64,000 bases of DNA. Source: Psococerastis gibbosa (lineage: Eukaryota; Arthropoda; Insecta; Psocodea; Psocidae). The position numbers and the translations under genes were made by a program. The notes under the pieces were generated by a model. It made no database searches, was not told the origin of the DNA, and saw only the letters and a list, made by a program, of their open reading frames with translations. The stretch is taken from the NCBI GenBank assembly GCA_963971405.1, contig OZ020485.1:42715469-42779468 (forward strand), given 5' to 3'. Below, piece after piece: positions 22,201 to 32,217 of this stretch (positions are counted from its first letter, which is position 1; every line of letters starts with the position of its first letter).

Positions 22201-25200
22201 AACCACTTTTTGGGTTCCTGGGACCTCAAAACGTGTAAATCCGTTGAAATCTCGGAATCGAAAATTTGGACCATCACAAAGCTTTCCTTATACTACGTAT
22301 AAATTGGAAAGCAATAAACAACTTAGTCGTTAACCAAAGGGAGATAATGCTCACCTTGCGCCCCTCCCAGGGTAGCCAGAAAAAATACTTCAGGTATTGT
22401 TAGCCTATTTAACTTATCATTGTTGAAAGCAACGCAGTTTGATGTAGCAAGCGCTTGCCTCATGGAGTCTAGCATTGAAGTACTGTACCCTCCTGAGCAG
22501 TCAGTGCCAAGGCCCACCTGTAAAATTTAAGATAAATATACCTAAACAGTAGCTTCATAATACAAGTCCAAAGATTGTTTTACAAAGACATAGCTTTCGC
22601 TTAACATGGTCTTGAGTCTAATATGAATTATGCAAACTAAAGACTAGCTGGTATATCAAATATTTTGTTATGATAATAGTACAGTAATAACGTTTTTGAC
22701 ACATAAGTAATAAAGGTACCCTACACAAGATTTTTTGGGCTTACGTACTTTTAAACCGGCAGAAAGTAATTTTCGAACTGGGCAGAGCCCACTTTGAAGA
22801 CTTATATTTGAATTGGGGCAATGGGACACTGATGACCCCCTCTCTTTCAACACCTTCACTTCCTCGTCAGAAAGAAACACTCCATGCGCAAGTACAGTCT
22901 AAAAAAAAAAAAAGTCCTTATTTCAGGCGATCTTTAGCCCCGTAGGCCAAGAAATAAGAGCATTGCCCTACAAGAAAACGGACGTGTGCTTGGGACCCCA
23001 CGATTGAAGGGAAACTTCAAATTTATGGGCCGGTGAGGTACACAAGGCCCGACAGTTGATAGTGAGTAAAACAAACAAACAAACAAACATACTATGCAAC
23101 GCGCGTTGCTCTCGACTTAGTTTACAAGGTTTGAGATTGTTGCTCATACTCAACTGTCCATTCTCAACTAAATTTATATATTGTGCATACAGCATATACA
23201 GTATATGTATATATATAAATAGAAATATTGTCCATAGAATTTCCCATAGATGGTTGCATCCTTGCAGCCTTGACCAAAGAATTTACTTGAGACCAGAGAC
23301 GTGTTAACAGTTGTAGCGTAACGAGTTGCGCGTGACCCTATACACAGGCTACCCCTCAGAAAGAAAAGTCCCAATTAAATGCGCCTAAGGAAGTTTTCAC
23401 TTTAAAAATATTCCTTCGATTACGTTTTGCCGATGAAGAATATAATTCAGCTTAAGAGGAAGCTGACCGTATTTGCCGCCCCTGGAACACTCCAAAATCG
23501 GTCGGTTTATATTATATATTTAATATACATAAATTTAACATGGATGGCATGTCCCAACAGAAGAAGACCTTTGGGGCGTCCGAGACGACGCTATGGCGAC
23601 CAGCTAAACGAAGATATGCAGGAAGTTGGCCTTCGGGCCGATAATTGGTGTGATCTGGCGAAGGACAGGATCCGGTGGCGTGGTGTTGTGAATGCGGCCA
23701 AAAGTCCCCCAGGGCTGACAGCGCCAACTTAAGTAAGTAAGTAAGTAAATTTAACACTCAAGTTATCAAGATTCAAGTAGTAGAGGACTATGTTACTATG
23801 TGGATTTTTTTAGCTTTAGATATTTCAGTGATTTGGCCAGGACACTGATCGGTGACAGAAATTTATTTATCAATTATGTATGTATACATAGGTATATTTA
23901 TTTAGTTATCAAAATGGAAAAATTGTAACACTAAAAATTAAAAATATCTTGCAAATATTATGTGGTGAGCATGAAATCAAAGAGCAACAGAGTATATAAT
24001 ATACAATATATGCATGAAATAGTCCTCTTATTGAACAGACCAAATCATATCTGATCGTATTAAGAGAGACCCGTTTCTGTGTGCGATACCTCTATGTTCA
24101 GCTTATGGGGACTCCTCTGAATTAAAAGAAGATTTTAAATTTCAAAACGAAATGTCAAAGAATACCACACATTTGTTTGTTTCGTACCTTATGAGTTAAG
24201 AGACCAGCTTTATCATAGACATCAGCGTAGTTTGCACAGTCTGGGAACATTTCAGCTACAGCCAAAATCTCAGACTCATTTTCTGAAATGTGAGTTTGTA
24301 TGCTGGCATCAAATTTCTTGGCAATAATGGCTAATTTTTGCATAGTTTCCATGTCGCAGGATAAAGCGAACCTAATGAAAAGGAAAGTTGTAGTTTTTTA
24401 GTGTATCAAAATGTTAAATCAGTTTTATTCACCTTCGTAGATAAAATAATAAACTGAATCCTTAATAAAAATGGTTACCCTAAATGCCCCTTGCTATATG
24501 AACAATGTAAAAAGGTCATACAATTCAATCAATCCGCTATATAAAAAGAAAAAATTTCCACCGGCCCCATACCTAACCGAACCCTTTGAAAATGTTGGCT
24601 TCACCAGTAGAAGAAAGCCGCGAATACCGCCGGTCTTGTTTCAAGCTACAACTAACATCAAAGTCAAGAAAAAATGGACCTTCTGCCCGTTCTTAGTTGC
24701 AAGCTGAACTCAATCAGAAAAAGGCAGTCGATCTCGTACTCGGTTAAGTCGAGCTAACACCTGTTACAATGTCAATGGTAAGCATGTCTGAGCTTACCCA
24801 TCGGCACTTGTAGTCGGTGTGGGATGACATCGAGGAGTGAACCAGTTTGCCAATGACTAGAAAAAAAAATAGGCCTACGTCTACAATAAGCCCATCAATA
24901 ACAATAATCTCCAATCTTCCACCCATATATTGGCAATGCTATGGAGCTGCTATACCTTACAAGTCATGTAAATCAATAACAATACGAAAGAACTAACCTG
25001 GGCGTTACAATGGGTTTGACAATGCCTTTATCTTTCATAGCTACTAAGAACTCCTCTGTTTTCTGCAAACTTTGCTCCATTGTCTCGCCGTAGTCATCAA
25101 TTGACCCTACTGTCATGTTCACTTTCCCTACATACGCTCTCTGATTGAATTTTAGAGCAGCTTCTGCCAAGAGCAAAGCGGTATCTTCATGAATGGTTGC

Positions 25201-25999
25201 AAAGTAACAAGCAGTAGTTGTTCCTGACGAAATAGTCTGGTTCTGAAATGAAGAAACATATTTTAAAGTGACTTAGGTAACAGATTCACCTGGGATAAAA
25301 TATAGAAATGTTCTCCCTAGTCTTTGAGAACCCTATACAACTTCCATTTGAATCCGTTTCCGGAGTACATTTCTTAAGTAGGCTATATCTTTGCTTAGTT
25401 TCTTTTTTTGTTATTTGTTATAAATCTTACCACAACCGCTTCATACACCATTTTGGCAAATTTTGCATCGCTGAATTTCTTTTCTAATGGAAACGTATAA
25501 GTAATTAGCCAATCCAATAAAGGTAAATCCATTCCCAGCCCAGCATTGGGGTATTGTGGGCCATGAATGTGAGTGTCTATCAAGCCAGGCATCAGAAACT
25601 GGACGGATGAGAGGCGATGAATATTTTCATTTGGCACCTGAAATGAAATGAGCCCAGAATTTATAATTACTTCACACAAACAGAAAGCCTAACGGCCGGC
25701 ACCTTTTTGGCCTTTTCGTCGGACAGTTTTAGAGCGATAAGCTCCCCTCAAACTTAGTGACTGAATAAGTTTCGTTCGTCGGAAAGGACTTACATGGTTT
25801 TTATGCATCTCTCTATCTGACCAGTTCCACGAATTTAACTTACATTGAATTCGGTTTGCAATTGACTCAAATTTTCGGAACTGTTTTCAAGACTGCGTAT
25901 GACCCCATCGACGACAACAATAATACCGTCATCAATGAAATCGAGCGTCTCCAACGAAAGCGAATGTACCATTTTCCCCACATAAATAAAAGGATCACT
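19279..25999 (-). CDS. GDA: Guanine deaminase
   Basis: Zinc amidohydrolase converting guanine to xanthine. Seven minus-strand exons: 25999-25844, 25637-25431, 25242-24998, 24371-24188, 22898-22749, 22517-22355 and 19484-19279. Phases agree at every junction (0, 0, 2, 0, 0, 1), giving 436 residues, close to the ~454 of mammals. Metal ligands are all present: DTHIHG (HxH), QTHISEN, LAHG and the Asp of GLGTDCSGG. Further family motifs are FLMPGLIDTHIH, GTTTACYFATIH, YVGKVNM, KPIVTPR, SHCPNSN, LATLGGAQ, IGNFVVGKEFDA and YIGDDRN near the end. The first exon begins inside the frame (ttgtttcag|AGTGATCC), so a short upstream exon is required. A two-codon candidate is at 26550-26555. The 2.9-kb last intron holds a LINE fragment. 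Confidence 0.92.
19554..19843 (-). other. Possible exon or ORF of a membrane protein in GDA intron
   Basis: Open frame of ~96 codons on the minus strand, ending at a stop at 19554. A plausible acceptor (tctattacag) precedes 19843. It has two hydrophobic stretches (VFFCSFVFYIPPIFFFYV and ILFMVILFYYRW) and a basic tail. No family was recognised and no partner exon was found. It lies inside the last GDA intron on the same strand, so it could be an alternative terminal exon or chance in AT-rich DNA. Confidence 0.2.
19965..20000. repeat. AT-rich palindrome (TA repeats)
   Basis: Alternating TATATATA on both sides of a central CCTAGG forms a self-complementary stretch, a likely simple repeat. Confidence 0.6.
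20247..20638. repeat. 17-bp direct repeat flanking a 358-bp segment
   Basis: AGTCAAAATCAAAGTGG occurs at 20247-20263 and again at 20622-20638. The segment between (20264-20621) has no clear TIR, which would fit a retrotransposed insertion with a target duplication, or a local tandem duplication. Confidence 0.45.
20635..21174 (+). pseudogene. Non-LTR retrotransposon RNase H / ORF2 3' fragment
   Basis: The frame from 20635 contains IVHLIWVPSHCGITGNETAD, the RNase H core typical of Jockey- and I-like LINE ORF2. Near 21010 the homology moves to another frame (REEVVMARLRIGHTRLTHGH, then QCSC...VKHILLDC), the zinc-knuckle-like end of such ORFs, and stops at TGA ~21174. The frameshift and 5' truncation make it dead. 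It lies in the last GDA intron. A-rich DNA at ~21340 may be its 3' tail. Confidence 0.75.
21180..22322. repeat. GDA intron: repeat debris with 20-G tract
   Basis: Contains a run of 20 G (21592-21611). A block at 21930-22080, including AAGAAATCGTTGGAGCCGTTTT, recurs in inverse at 36125-36170. A segment near 22285 (TCCTTATACTACGTATA) also appears near 61220. These look like remains of dispersed elements. No coding sequence was recognised. Confidence 0.4.
23540..23732 (+). pseudogene. LINE ORF2 C-terminal fragment
   Basis: The frame reads RRRPLGRPRRRYGDQL, then DLAKDRIRWRGVV, and ends soon after. This is the arrangement (GRPxxRW, then AxDRxxWR) found at the C-terminus of many LINE reverse transcriptases. 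The fragment is short and lies in a GDA intron (22899-24187), followed by (AAGT)n. The rest of that intron shows simple repeats only. Confidence 0.5.
24795..24860. repeat. Dispersed repeat shared with TRIP11 intron 2
   Basis: Second copy of the repeat at 4771-4850 (CACTTGTAGTCGGTGTGGGA... GAGGAGTGAACCAGTTTGCC). It lies in GDA intron 3 (24372-24997). Confidence 0.5.
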
Positions 26000-26071
26000 C
26001 TGAAACAAGAAATATTCTGGATAGAAATAATTGTTGCGTTGCAGAGGCAAGCTGAAGTCTACGTGAGACAT

Positions 26072-27147
26072 TGGTGACCATATAGGTCTGATAGGCGTTG
26101 AAAAGTTACAGGTATAGTGATGACCAAAGCTTATAGTCTAAATGTGCCAGCAATATCCTAAATATGGGTTTCCCCTGCTATAGGATAGAAAGTTTATAAA
26201 TCAGCACTTGAGGGACAGTTTTCGCATAAGGGGTAGGTTGTCAGGTTGCTTATAAATAACCTCAGGAACGAAAACAATATCACCATATATGCAAAATTAG
26301 CCAACATTGGGGTATAGTCTCGTTTCTATTGTATTTTAACCCCCCAGTGGGCCTACTGTGTCGTTTAGTATTAATTTCCTATTGGGGTTAAACATGTAAG
26401 CAAATCAATTTTGACTTTTGACGATTTCCATTCTAAAGTCACCTGGTTTAAATTTTTAATCCCAGGTCGAGATAATAAGTAATGACCATAGTAGGCCCGC
26501 TAGCCTACGTATTTAGTTCGCTTTCATCAAATATGTTAACACAACCTACCGCCATGATGTAGCCGCCACGAAGTGTTTAGATAGCCGCAATCAATTAGAT
26601 ATCCACTCTGGTGTCATTCAGTTCAGGGGTGATCAAAATTTGTTCGCGCTATCAAAGAGAATTTACTGATGATTTTCTTTCATTTTGCATGAAATAATTT
26701 TTGTTCGTTTTTAAAGTAGATCTTAACAGGGTAATTAGGGACTGTCTTTGAAAATAAGCACTTCGCTGTGTTCGATGAATAGAAGAGACAAGAAAATCTA
26801 TGGGTTTTTTGTGTCTTGCATGAATTTAAATTTTATGTTTTGTTATTACAGCTTACTTACAGCTCTATTAAGCACTGTAAGCTACTCATTGAACCTGTCC
26901 AAAGCATCATAGGAAAACGGTATTTCTGCAGTTGCTACCCTCATCTTCAAGATACACTGGAGTAAACAAATCTATTTCTGTTTCCTCTATCAGCTCTCTT
27001 CTTATAGCTGCGTTTTAATAAAGACAACAGCAATGGCATCAGGTGGGACAGCAATGATCTTTGCTCAACCAAGTTTCAAGCAATATTATTCCCTGAATCA
27101 AGTCTTCGTGCTGTTGTCATTTTCAGTTTAAAACTTTAACTGGTATT
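26072..27147. other. Intergenic between GDA and NANS
   Basis: No recognised coding sequence other than the two-codon GDA exon candidate. GDA promoter elements are expected here on the minus strand, but no clear motif stands out. Confidence 0.4.
26550..26555 (-). CDS. GDA: Candidate GDA first coding exon (Met-Ala)
   Basis: On the minus strand ATCATGGCG is followed by GTAGGT, a good donor. Joined in phase 0 to the exon at 25999 it gives Met-Ala-Ser-Asp-Pro-Phe..., which makes the N-terminus complete at about the expected length. Two codons are very little evidence, and another upstream exon is possible. Confidence 0.3.
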
Positions 27148-27153
27148 TTTATT
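27148..27153 (-). terminator. Poly(A) signal AATAAA of NANS
   Basis: AATAAA on the minus strand 47 nt after the NANS stop codon (27200). Confidence 0.6.
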
Positions 27154-27199
27154 GGGGACAGGGTAAGAGTTCGAAAACTTATGTCATCTAATCATATTA

Positions 27200-28522
27200 T
27201 TATGCAAATTCATGATTGGGAGTCTTATATTGTACCGTCATCTCACGTCCAATCAAGTCGTCCCAAAAAATACTTTCATCAATTTCTACATCACGGGACA
27301 ATACTTTCCCAATCATTTCGTAAACTTCACCGCAATGGATGCCTTTAGGTTCTGCGACTTTAACAGTTAAATCATTTTCTTGCAAAATGGTACCAGTTTT
27401 CAAGTTTTTCGCCGCAACCACTGTTTTTCCTAGTTTAGCAATACAAGCCTTTTCTGACTCTTGAATAGTTTTCTCAAAGCTACCAAGAGCTACCGTAGGG
27501 ATTATTTTTCTACTATCCAAAGCTCGGATAGTATTTACCAGCATTGAAAGTTCTGAGGAGTTCAATGAACAGGAATGATCGCTCCCTTTCCATGTTTTAT
27601 CCAAAGTAAAGTGTCTCTCAATTAATTTTGCACCGAGTTTAACAGCGGTTATGGTGTGCTCATAGCCCATCTCGTGGCCTGAATACCTGAAAGTAACGGA
27701 GATGTTTGCCAACTTGCACCTAGAAGCCATTTCTTTCGTGAATATCAAAATAAGTGTCAAACAACACAACACATAAGAACCAAGCAGTTCATCTCATAAT
27801 ACCATGCAGCCTGGTCGGCTAAAATATCCATTTGCATGCGATAAACATTTCAGTTTTATTTCGGGCTCACTAGCTGGTTGGTTGATTTTCAGGCTGGAAT
27901 AGCTGATAACAACTCACCCAATCACGATGTCTGGAAAAATACGGCGAAAACTTGTAATAACGTTTAGATTGAGTTCGGCTTCAGGCGCTGGATACGAAGA
28001 CACGCAATGCATGATCCCGAAGTGCTTGTGATAGGAGGACATAATTGCATACATCTTTTTTACGGCTTGTTCGTCACACATTCCAGTCGACAATACTGCG
28101 GGAGCGTACGAACCAGCCAGATCTCTAATTAATGGCCAATTTTGAGCATCTCCAGAGCCTATTTTAATGAAGGGTAGTTGCATAGACAGTAAAAAAGACA
28201 AGGATACCGAGTCCATGGCCGATGCGGAGAAATCTACATTTATACTATTGGCGAAAGCTTGCAGAGTAATGAAGTCGGCTTCATTAAATTCTAGATAAGC
28301 CTTATGTTCGCCATAAGTTTCTCCCCATGCGTGAGGACTATTGTAAGACCGGTGAAGAGCGTGATTGTTAAATTTCGATGTCAAATGGCTCTTTTGAAAC
28401 TTGACACAATCAACCCCGCATTGCTTAGCTATTAACATCATTTTTTTTGCTATATCAATGCTTCCCTGGTGATTCTGTCCTATTTCAGCAATAACGTAAC
28501 ATGCAGAATCCATCTCCTGCAA
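27200..28522 (-). CDS. NANS: N-acetylneuraminate (sialic acid) synthase
   Basis: Condenses N-acetylmannosamine-6-phosphate with phosphoenolpyruvate to make sialic acid 9-phosphate. Exons are 28522-27918 and 27686-27200 (stop TAA). The junction is ATTGG|gtgagt to tttcag|G, phase 2, restoring Gly-Tyr-Ser-Gly-His-Glu. From the internal ATG at 28513 the product is 360 residues, matching human NANS (359). The NeuB domain shows AEIGQNHQG, KFQKS, FSASAMD, FIKIGSGD, STGM, YSGHE, RHFTLDKTWKGSDH. The C-terminal SAF/antifreeze-like domain spans about residue 290 onward: LGKTVVAAKNLKTGTIL, LTVKVAEPKG, IGKVL. An acceptor (attattacag) precedes 28522, in phase with an ATG exon 32 kb upstream at 60506-60547. 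The gene either starts at 28513 or uses that exon. Confidence 0.93.
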
Positions 28523-28564
28523 CTGTAATAATTTCCAAATTAACTACGTCCAACTCTTTTCTAC

Positions 28565-28625
28565 TAACCGAAATTAGAGGAAATGGAAAAAACTGTATAT
28601 GGCGGGATTCGAACCCACAGGCCAG
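28565..28625. repeat. Truncated tRNA-like foldback repeat
   Basis: Left arm only: GAAATTAGAGGAAATGG, then GGCGGGATTCGAACCC. This corresponds to the left end of the elements at 10653 and 62851. It lies just upstream of NANS exon 2. Confidence 0.55.
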
Positions 28626-28689
28626 ATGTAAAATATACATAGGAAAAGCAACCTAACCTAATATACAGTAGGCCTATATGACAGAACAA

Positions 28690-28876
28690 AAAAGAGCTAG
28701 AAGCCTTTGAGATGTGGTGCTCATGCTATGGTTACATGTTATGGTATTCATTCTGTGTGTGGTGCAATGGAAGATTCTTGAAAATATCATGGAGAGAGAG
28801 CATTATTACCAATAAAGACATGCTCCTAAGAATAGACGAAAAGAGATCTATTATTACCGCAATTGCAATAAGAGAC
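28690..28876 (+). pseudogene. LINE ORF2 fragment, left half, interrupted by giant element
   Basis: Encodes ELEAFEMW, then RRFLKISWRE, then LLRIDEKRSIITAIAIRD, the C-terminal part of a LINE reverse transcriptase also seen at 55535-56079. A ~45-bp insertion flanked by TGTGGTG splits it near 28725. The frame stops at the 9-bp ATAAGAGAC and resumes at 58590 with KWMGHI. Confidence 0.75.
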
Positions 28877-29231
28877 GAGACTGTGACATAACCTCGCCGG
28901 GCATTACATCGCTTGACAGTATAACGCCGGGCACTTCCTCGCGTGACAGAGCATCGCCAGACAAATCTCTCTTCTTACATTAAACCTAACATGGACAAGG
29001 CATGGCGTTTATGCAAATTTCAGTCACTGCATCGCCGGTCATTACCTCGCTGACAAGTACATCGCCAAAATTGAAATATCGGGTGTTGCATCGCCAGACA
29101 AGTCTCTTTTCTTACAATAAATCGAATACGGACAACACATCGCTGTTTATGCAAATTTTGGTCATTGCAACGCCGAGCTTCTCATCTCAACCACCAGGTC
29201 GCGACACTGCCCTCTCTTTTTAAATTTTTCA
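28877..29231 (+). repeat. Left terminal inverted repeat of giant element
   Basis: Composed of 14-17-bp units around a TCGCC core (CTCGCCGGGCATTAC, ATCGCTTGACAGT, ACGCCGGGCACTTCC, TCGCGTGACAGAGC, ATCGCCAGACAA). It also has a larger ~137-bp duplication: the GACAA(A/G)TCTCT(C/T)TTCTTACA block followed by TTTATGCAAATTT occurs twice. Such subterminal arrays often bind transposase. Confidence 0.8.
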
Positions 29232-32217
29232 AAATTGGCTCTGTGCAACTGAATACAAAATGGAATTATACGGTTTTGCCACTAGGCTGGGGGTGAGGCG
29301 GGCAAGACCACCTTTACATTATTCCTAGGCTTGCATAGTTTCATTTTTGTAGGATTTGTACGTACCGTAATTAGATAGGGAAACTATGAATTCAACTGAA
29401 TACTTATTGAAAGATCAAAGATGAGGCGATAGAGCGCTTCGATTTTTAGCCTCTCCCACTCTTGTTTTGAGCGCATATTCGGAGCACGCTCGTGTTTCGC
29501 TCCTCTCGCGATGTCATCTAAATTGTGTGTATCGTACATTTACATCATCAAGCTTGATAGGAGAATTGCATTTTTAAATAATTACTTATTTATACATAGG
29601 CTGTTAAAAAATTACCGTTTCAATTGGGCGGTGATATTGACTTATTGCAATGAACTACATAAAATATGTAACCCGGTAAGTAGGCTAATAAGTATAATAA
29701 TTTGATAGTAAAGTAAACTAAAAATATTTATGAGCATTTAAGAGTCTTAAACAATAATGTGCCCAGACTTTCGTGCAATCGATCGAAATTGGTCGAAAAC
29801 AGTTAACACATTACTGTCAGATTAGGTCAAATTGTTCGTTGGAGTATAAAATTATGGAAATAATATTGTCCTAAATGCACCGATAATTTTAAGGTTGCGC
29901 TTAACATCAATATGAGGGTAATAATCATAACATTGTAAAAGTAAAGCCTAGTTCAGCATGAATGTAACTCGCCTTCTCCAGGAGTTATAATTGCCTGCAT
30001 AGGGTAGTACTGCAAAATTAAGGCTCTGCAAGCAATGTATACCACAGGCATTTCTATCGCGGTGCATGCGCATTATGATTTCTCAGAATCGCGCCGTTTT
30101 CAAATTTTACTTGCGCTCATTTCGATACTAGTTAATTTGATTTAATCCATTAAAAATCATCACATTTAAACATTACACAACGTGAGGATCTTTGTTCATT
30201 AAAGAGTACCGTACTATGTAAGTACAGGAAAATGGAAATGAATAAAATAGAAAACTATATTAGAAAATAACATTATTATTGCATTTCGGCTAATTTTTCC
30301 ATTTCTAACTTGCCTGCAGCCTGCAGCATAGCCAATTTCTTTTGGATTAGCTAAGCCTTAAAAGTCTTTAGTCAAAATCAATAAATTCTTGGACTTTTGA
30401 TATCCGTGTAGCCGTGTGCAGCTTGTTTCATTAAAGGTTCCCGACGCTTACTAATTAGTATGCCCTAAGATAGTGAGTATGTTATCATTTTGCATATACA
30501 AGTTTTGGTGAGTTTCGAGGTTTAGCCTACAGCACTTAAGAGCTGGCCTAAATTTGAATCTGGCATGGTAACTATAGGCCTGAACATCAACCCTGATCGC
30601 CAGGCTTTTATATACAGTATGTACCGACTTCAATAGGTCATGTAGCCTAGTATTATCTTTTGTCATGTCATCTGGAAATAGAATTAAAATATTGCTTTTA
30701 GCAATCCATTCTATTTACCTTTATTGTATTACCGTTCGATTGCCTGGTCAGGAGCAATCCATTTGCCAGAGAATTGGATGACTAGCTCTATGATACGGAA
30801 GGTCAAAGGTCAAGACTTGCCTAGCCTGGGTCCAGCCAACTTTAAAGTGGGTTCATTGCTAGAGGTCAGGGGAAGAACGCGGCTGTTGGTCATGTTGCTG
30901 ACTGCAACTTCCCCAATAACGCAGTGGTCATTATATGGATCAGCCCACATTGGGTTGTTTTTTGTGTGAACCCCTATAGTGTTAATTACACCAAAATTGA
31001 ATACGGTATAGTCTTTGAATGCCAGAATTGGCAAATACTTTAAACTGACAACGGCACTTGACAATATAAATTATAATATGATGGCTCCTGAAAAAAAATT
31101 ACTAAATTCAATGGGCAACTCCCATAGACGAATAACTAATATGGCAACTCCGCCAACTCGCCTAGCTAGCCTACATAATACTATATTATATTCAATGCTA
31201 TGTCACATAGCGTATACGCATACGGTGCAAACCATTGACAAATAACTAACGGTGCAAACCCACCAGGCAGGCAGGCAGACACCAACGGCACCAGCAAATA
31301 CAGCCAATGCTCAATGCTCAATACAGGTAAAAAGTAAAAAATAGGGATATATTGTTTCCATTGTACTTTGTAGGGTGTTGGCCACTTGGCCTGGCCTTGA
31401 GGGTAGGAATGAGCGGCGCTGGTCCACTCCCTCCAGGCTCTAATTTTAGATTTTACCCTCCTGAATCCTGATTTTGAAGACGCGCGCGCCACGTTCCAAG
31501 TGGCAAGTTCCCTAATCTCTGTGCTCCTGCTCCCTGCTCCAGCGCCCCAGCGGGCAGCCCTTCCCGAATTTGGCGAATTTCCATTATTCCATTCCCTCAC
31601 CCTCTGGCAGTCTGGCTACCTTCACAATCCGCAATTTCGCATCGCATTTATTTTTATATTGTAGTATTAACGTCTATAACGATTACTTAAAGCCGTGAGT
31701 GTGTGATGTGTTCTTTCAGGACAACTATTGCGCTATTGCGCTAACTATTGATATAATGGGAAAGTTGTTCGTTGGCATAAATAAAGGTAAGTTTTTTATC
31801 ATTTTTTTATTATAAATATCCGGTTATACACGTAAAATACGTCATAGACCATATCATATAACTTATATAAGTTCTGTAGTCGCAGTCCCATAGACGAACA
31901 AGGATAGCTACGAAATTTTCTTTTATTTGTCGTCTGCAGGCCACCCTTCATAGGTTAGGTACCTACGCCTTGAGTCTTGACCGATGCAGGTTACATGCAA
32001 TGGTCAAACTAGGTAAAATAAAGCCATCCAATGGGCAAGTCTATGGCCGCCTATAATTTCTTTATTGATTGAAATATAATATAAAATATATATATAAATA
32101 AATATAATAATAATAAATAATATATGAATACCAAGACATGCTTGCCAAATACGATATAAGGTACTGTGGTCTGTGGGACGTGGGTCACAATGTCACATCC
32201 ACATTTTCATTATCGTG
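29232..32217. other. Left interior of giant element, no recognised gene
   Basis: Contains short open frames only (29511-29705, 30724-30969). A GC-rich stretch lies at 31380-31600 and a small ATG exon candidate at 31756-31786. No transposase, capsid, polymerase or other recognisable domain was found in any frame. Confidence 0.5.

Noticed and set aside
28877..29231. CRISPR array
   Set aside because: Repeats are short, degenerate, without uniform spacers, and lie in a transposon terminus of an animal genome.
31181..31600. 139-codon minus-strand ORF in a GC-rich stretch
   Set aside because: Low-complexity composition, no recognisable domain and no splice support.
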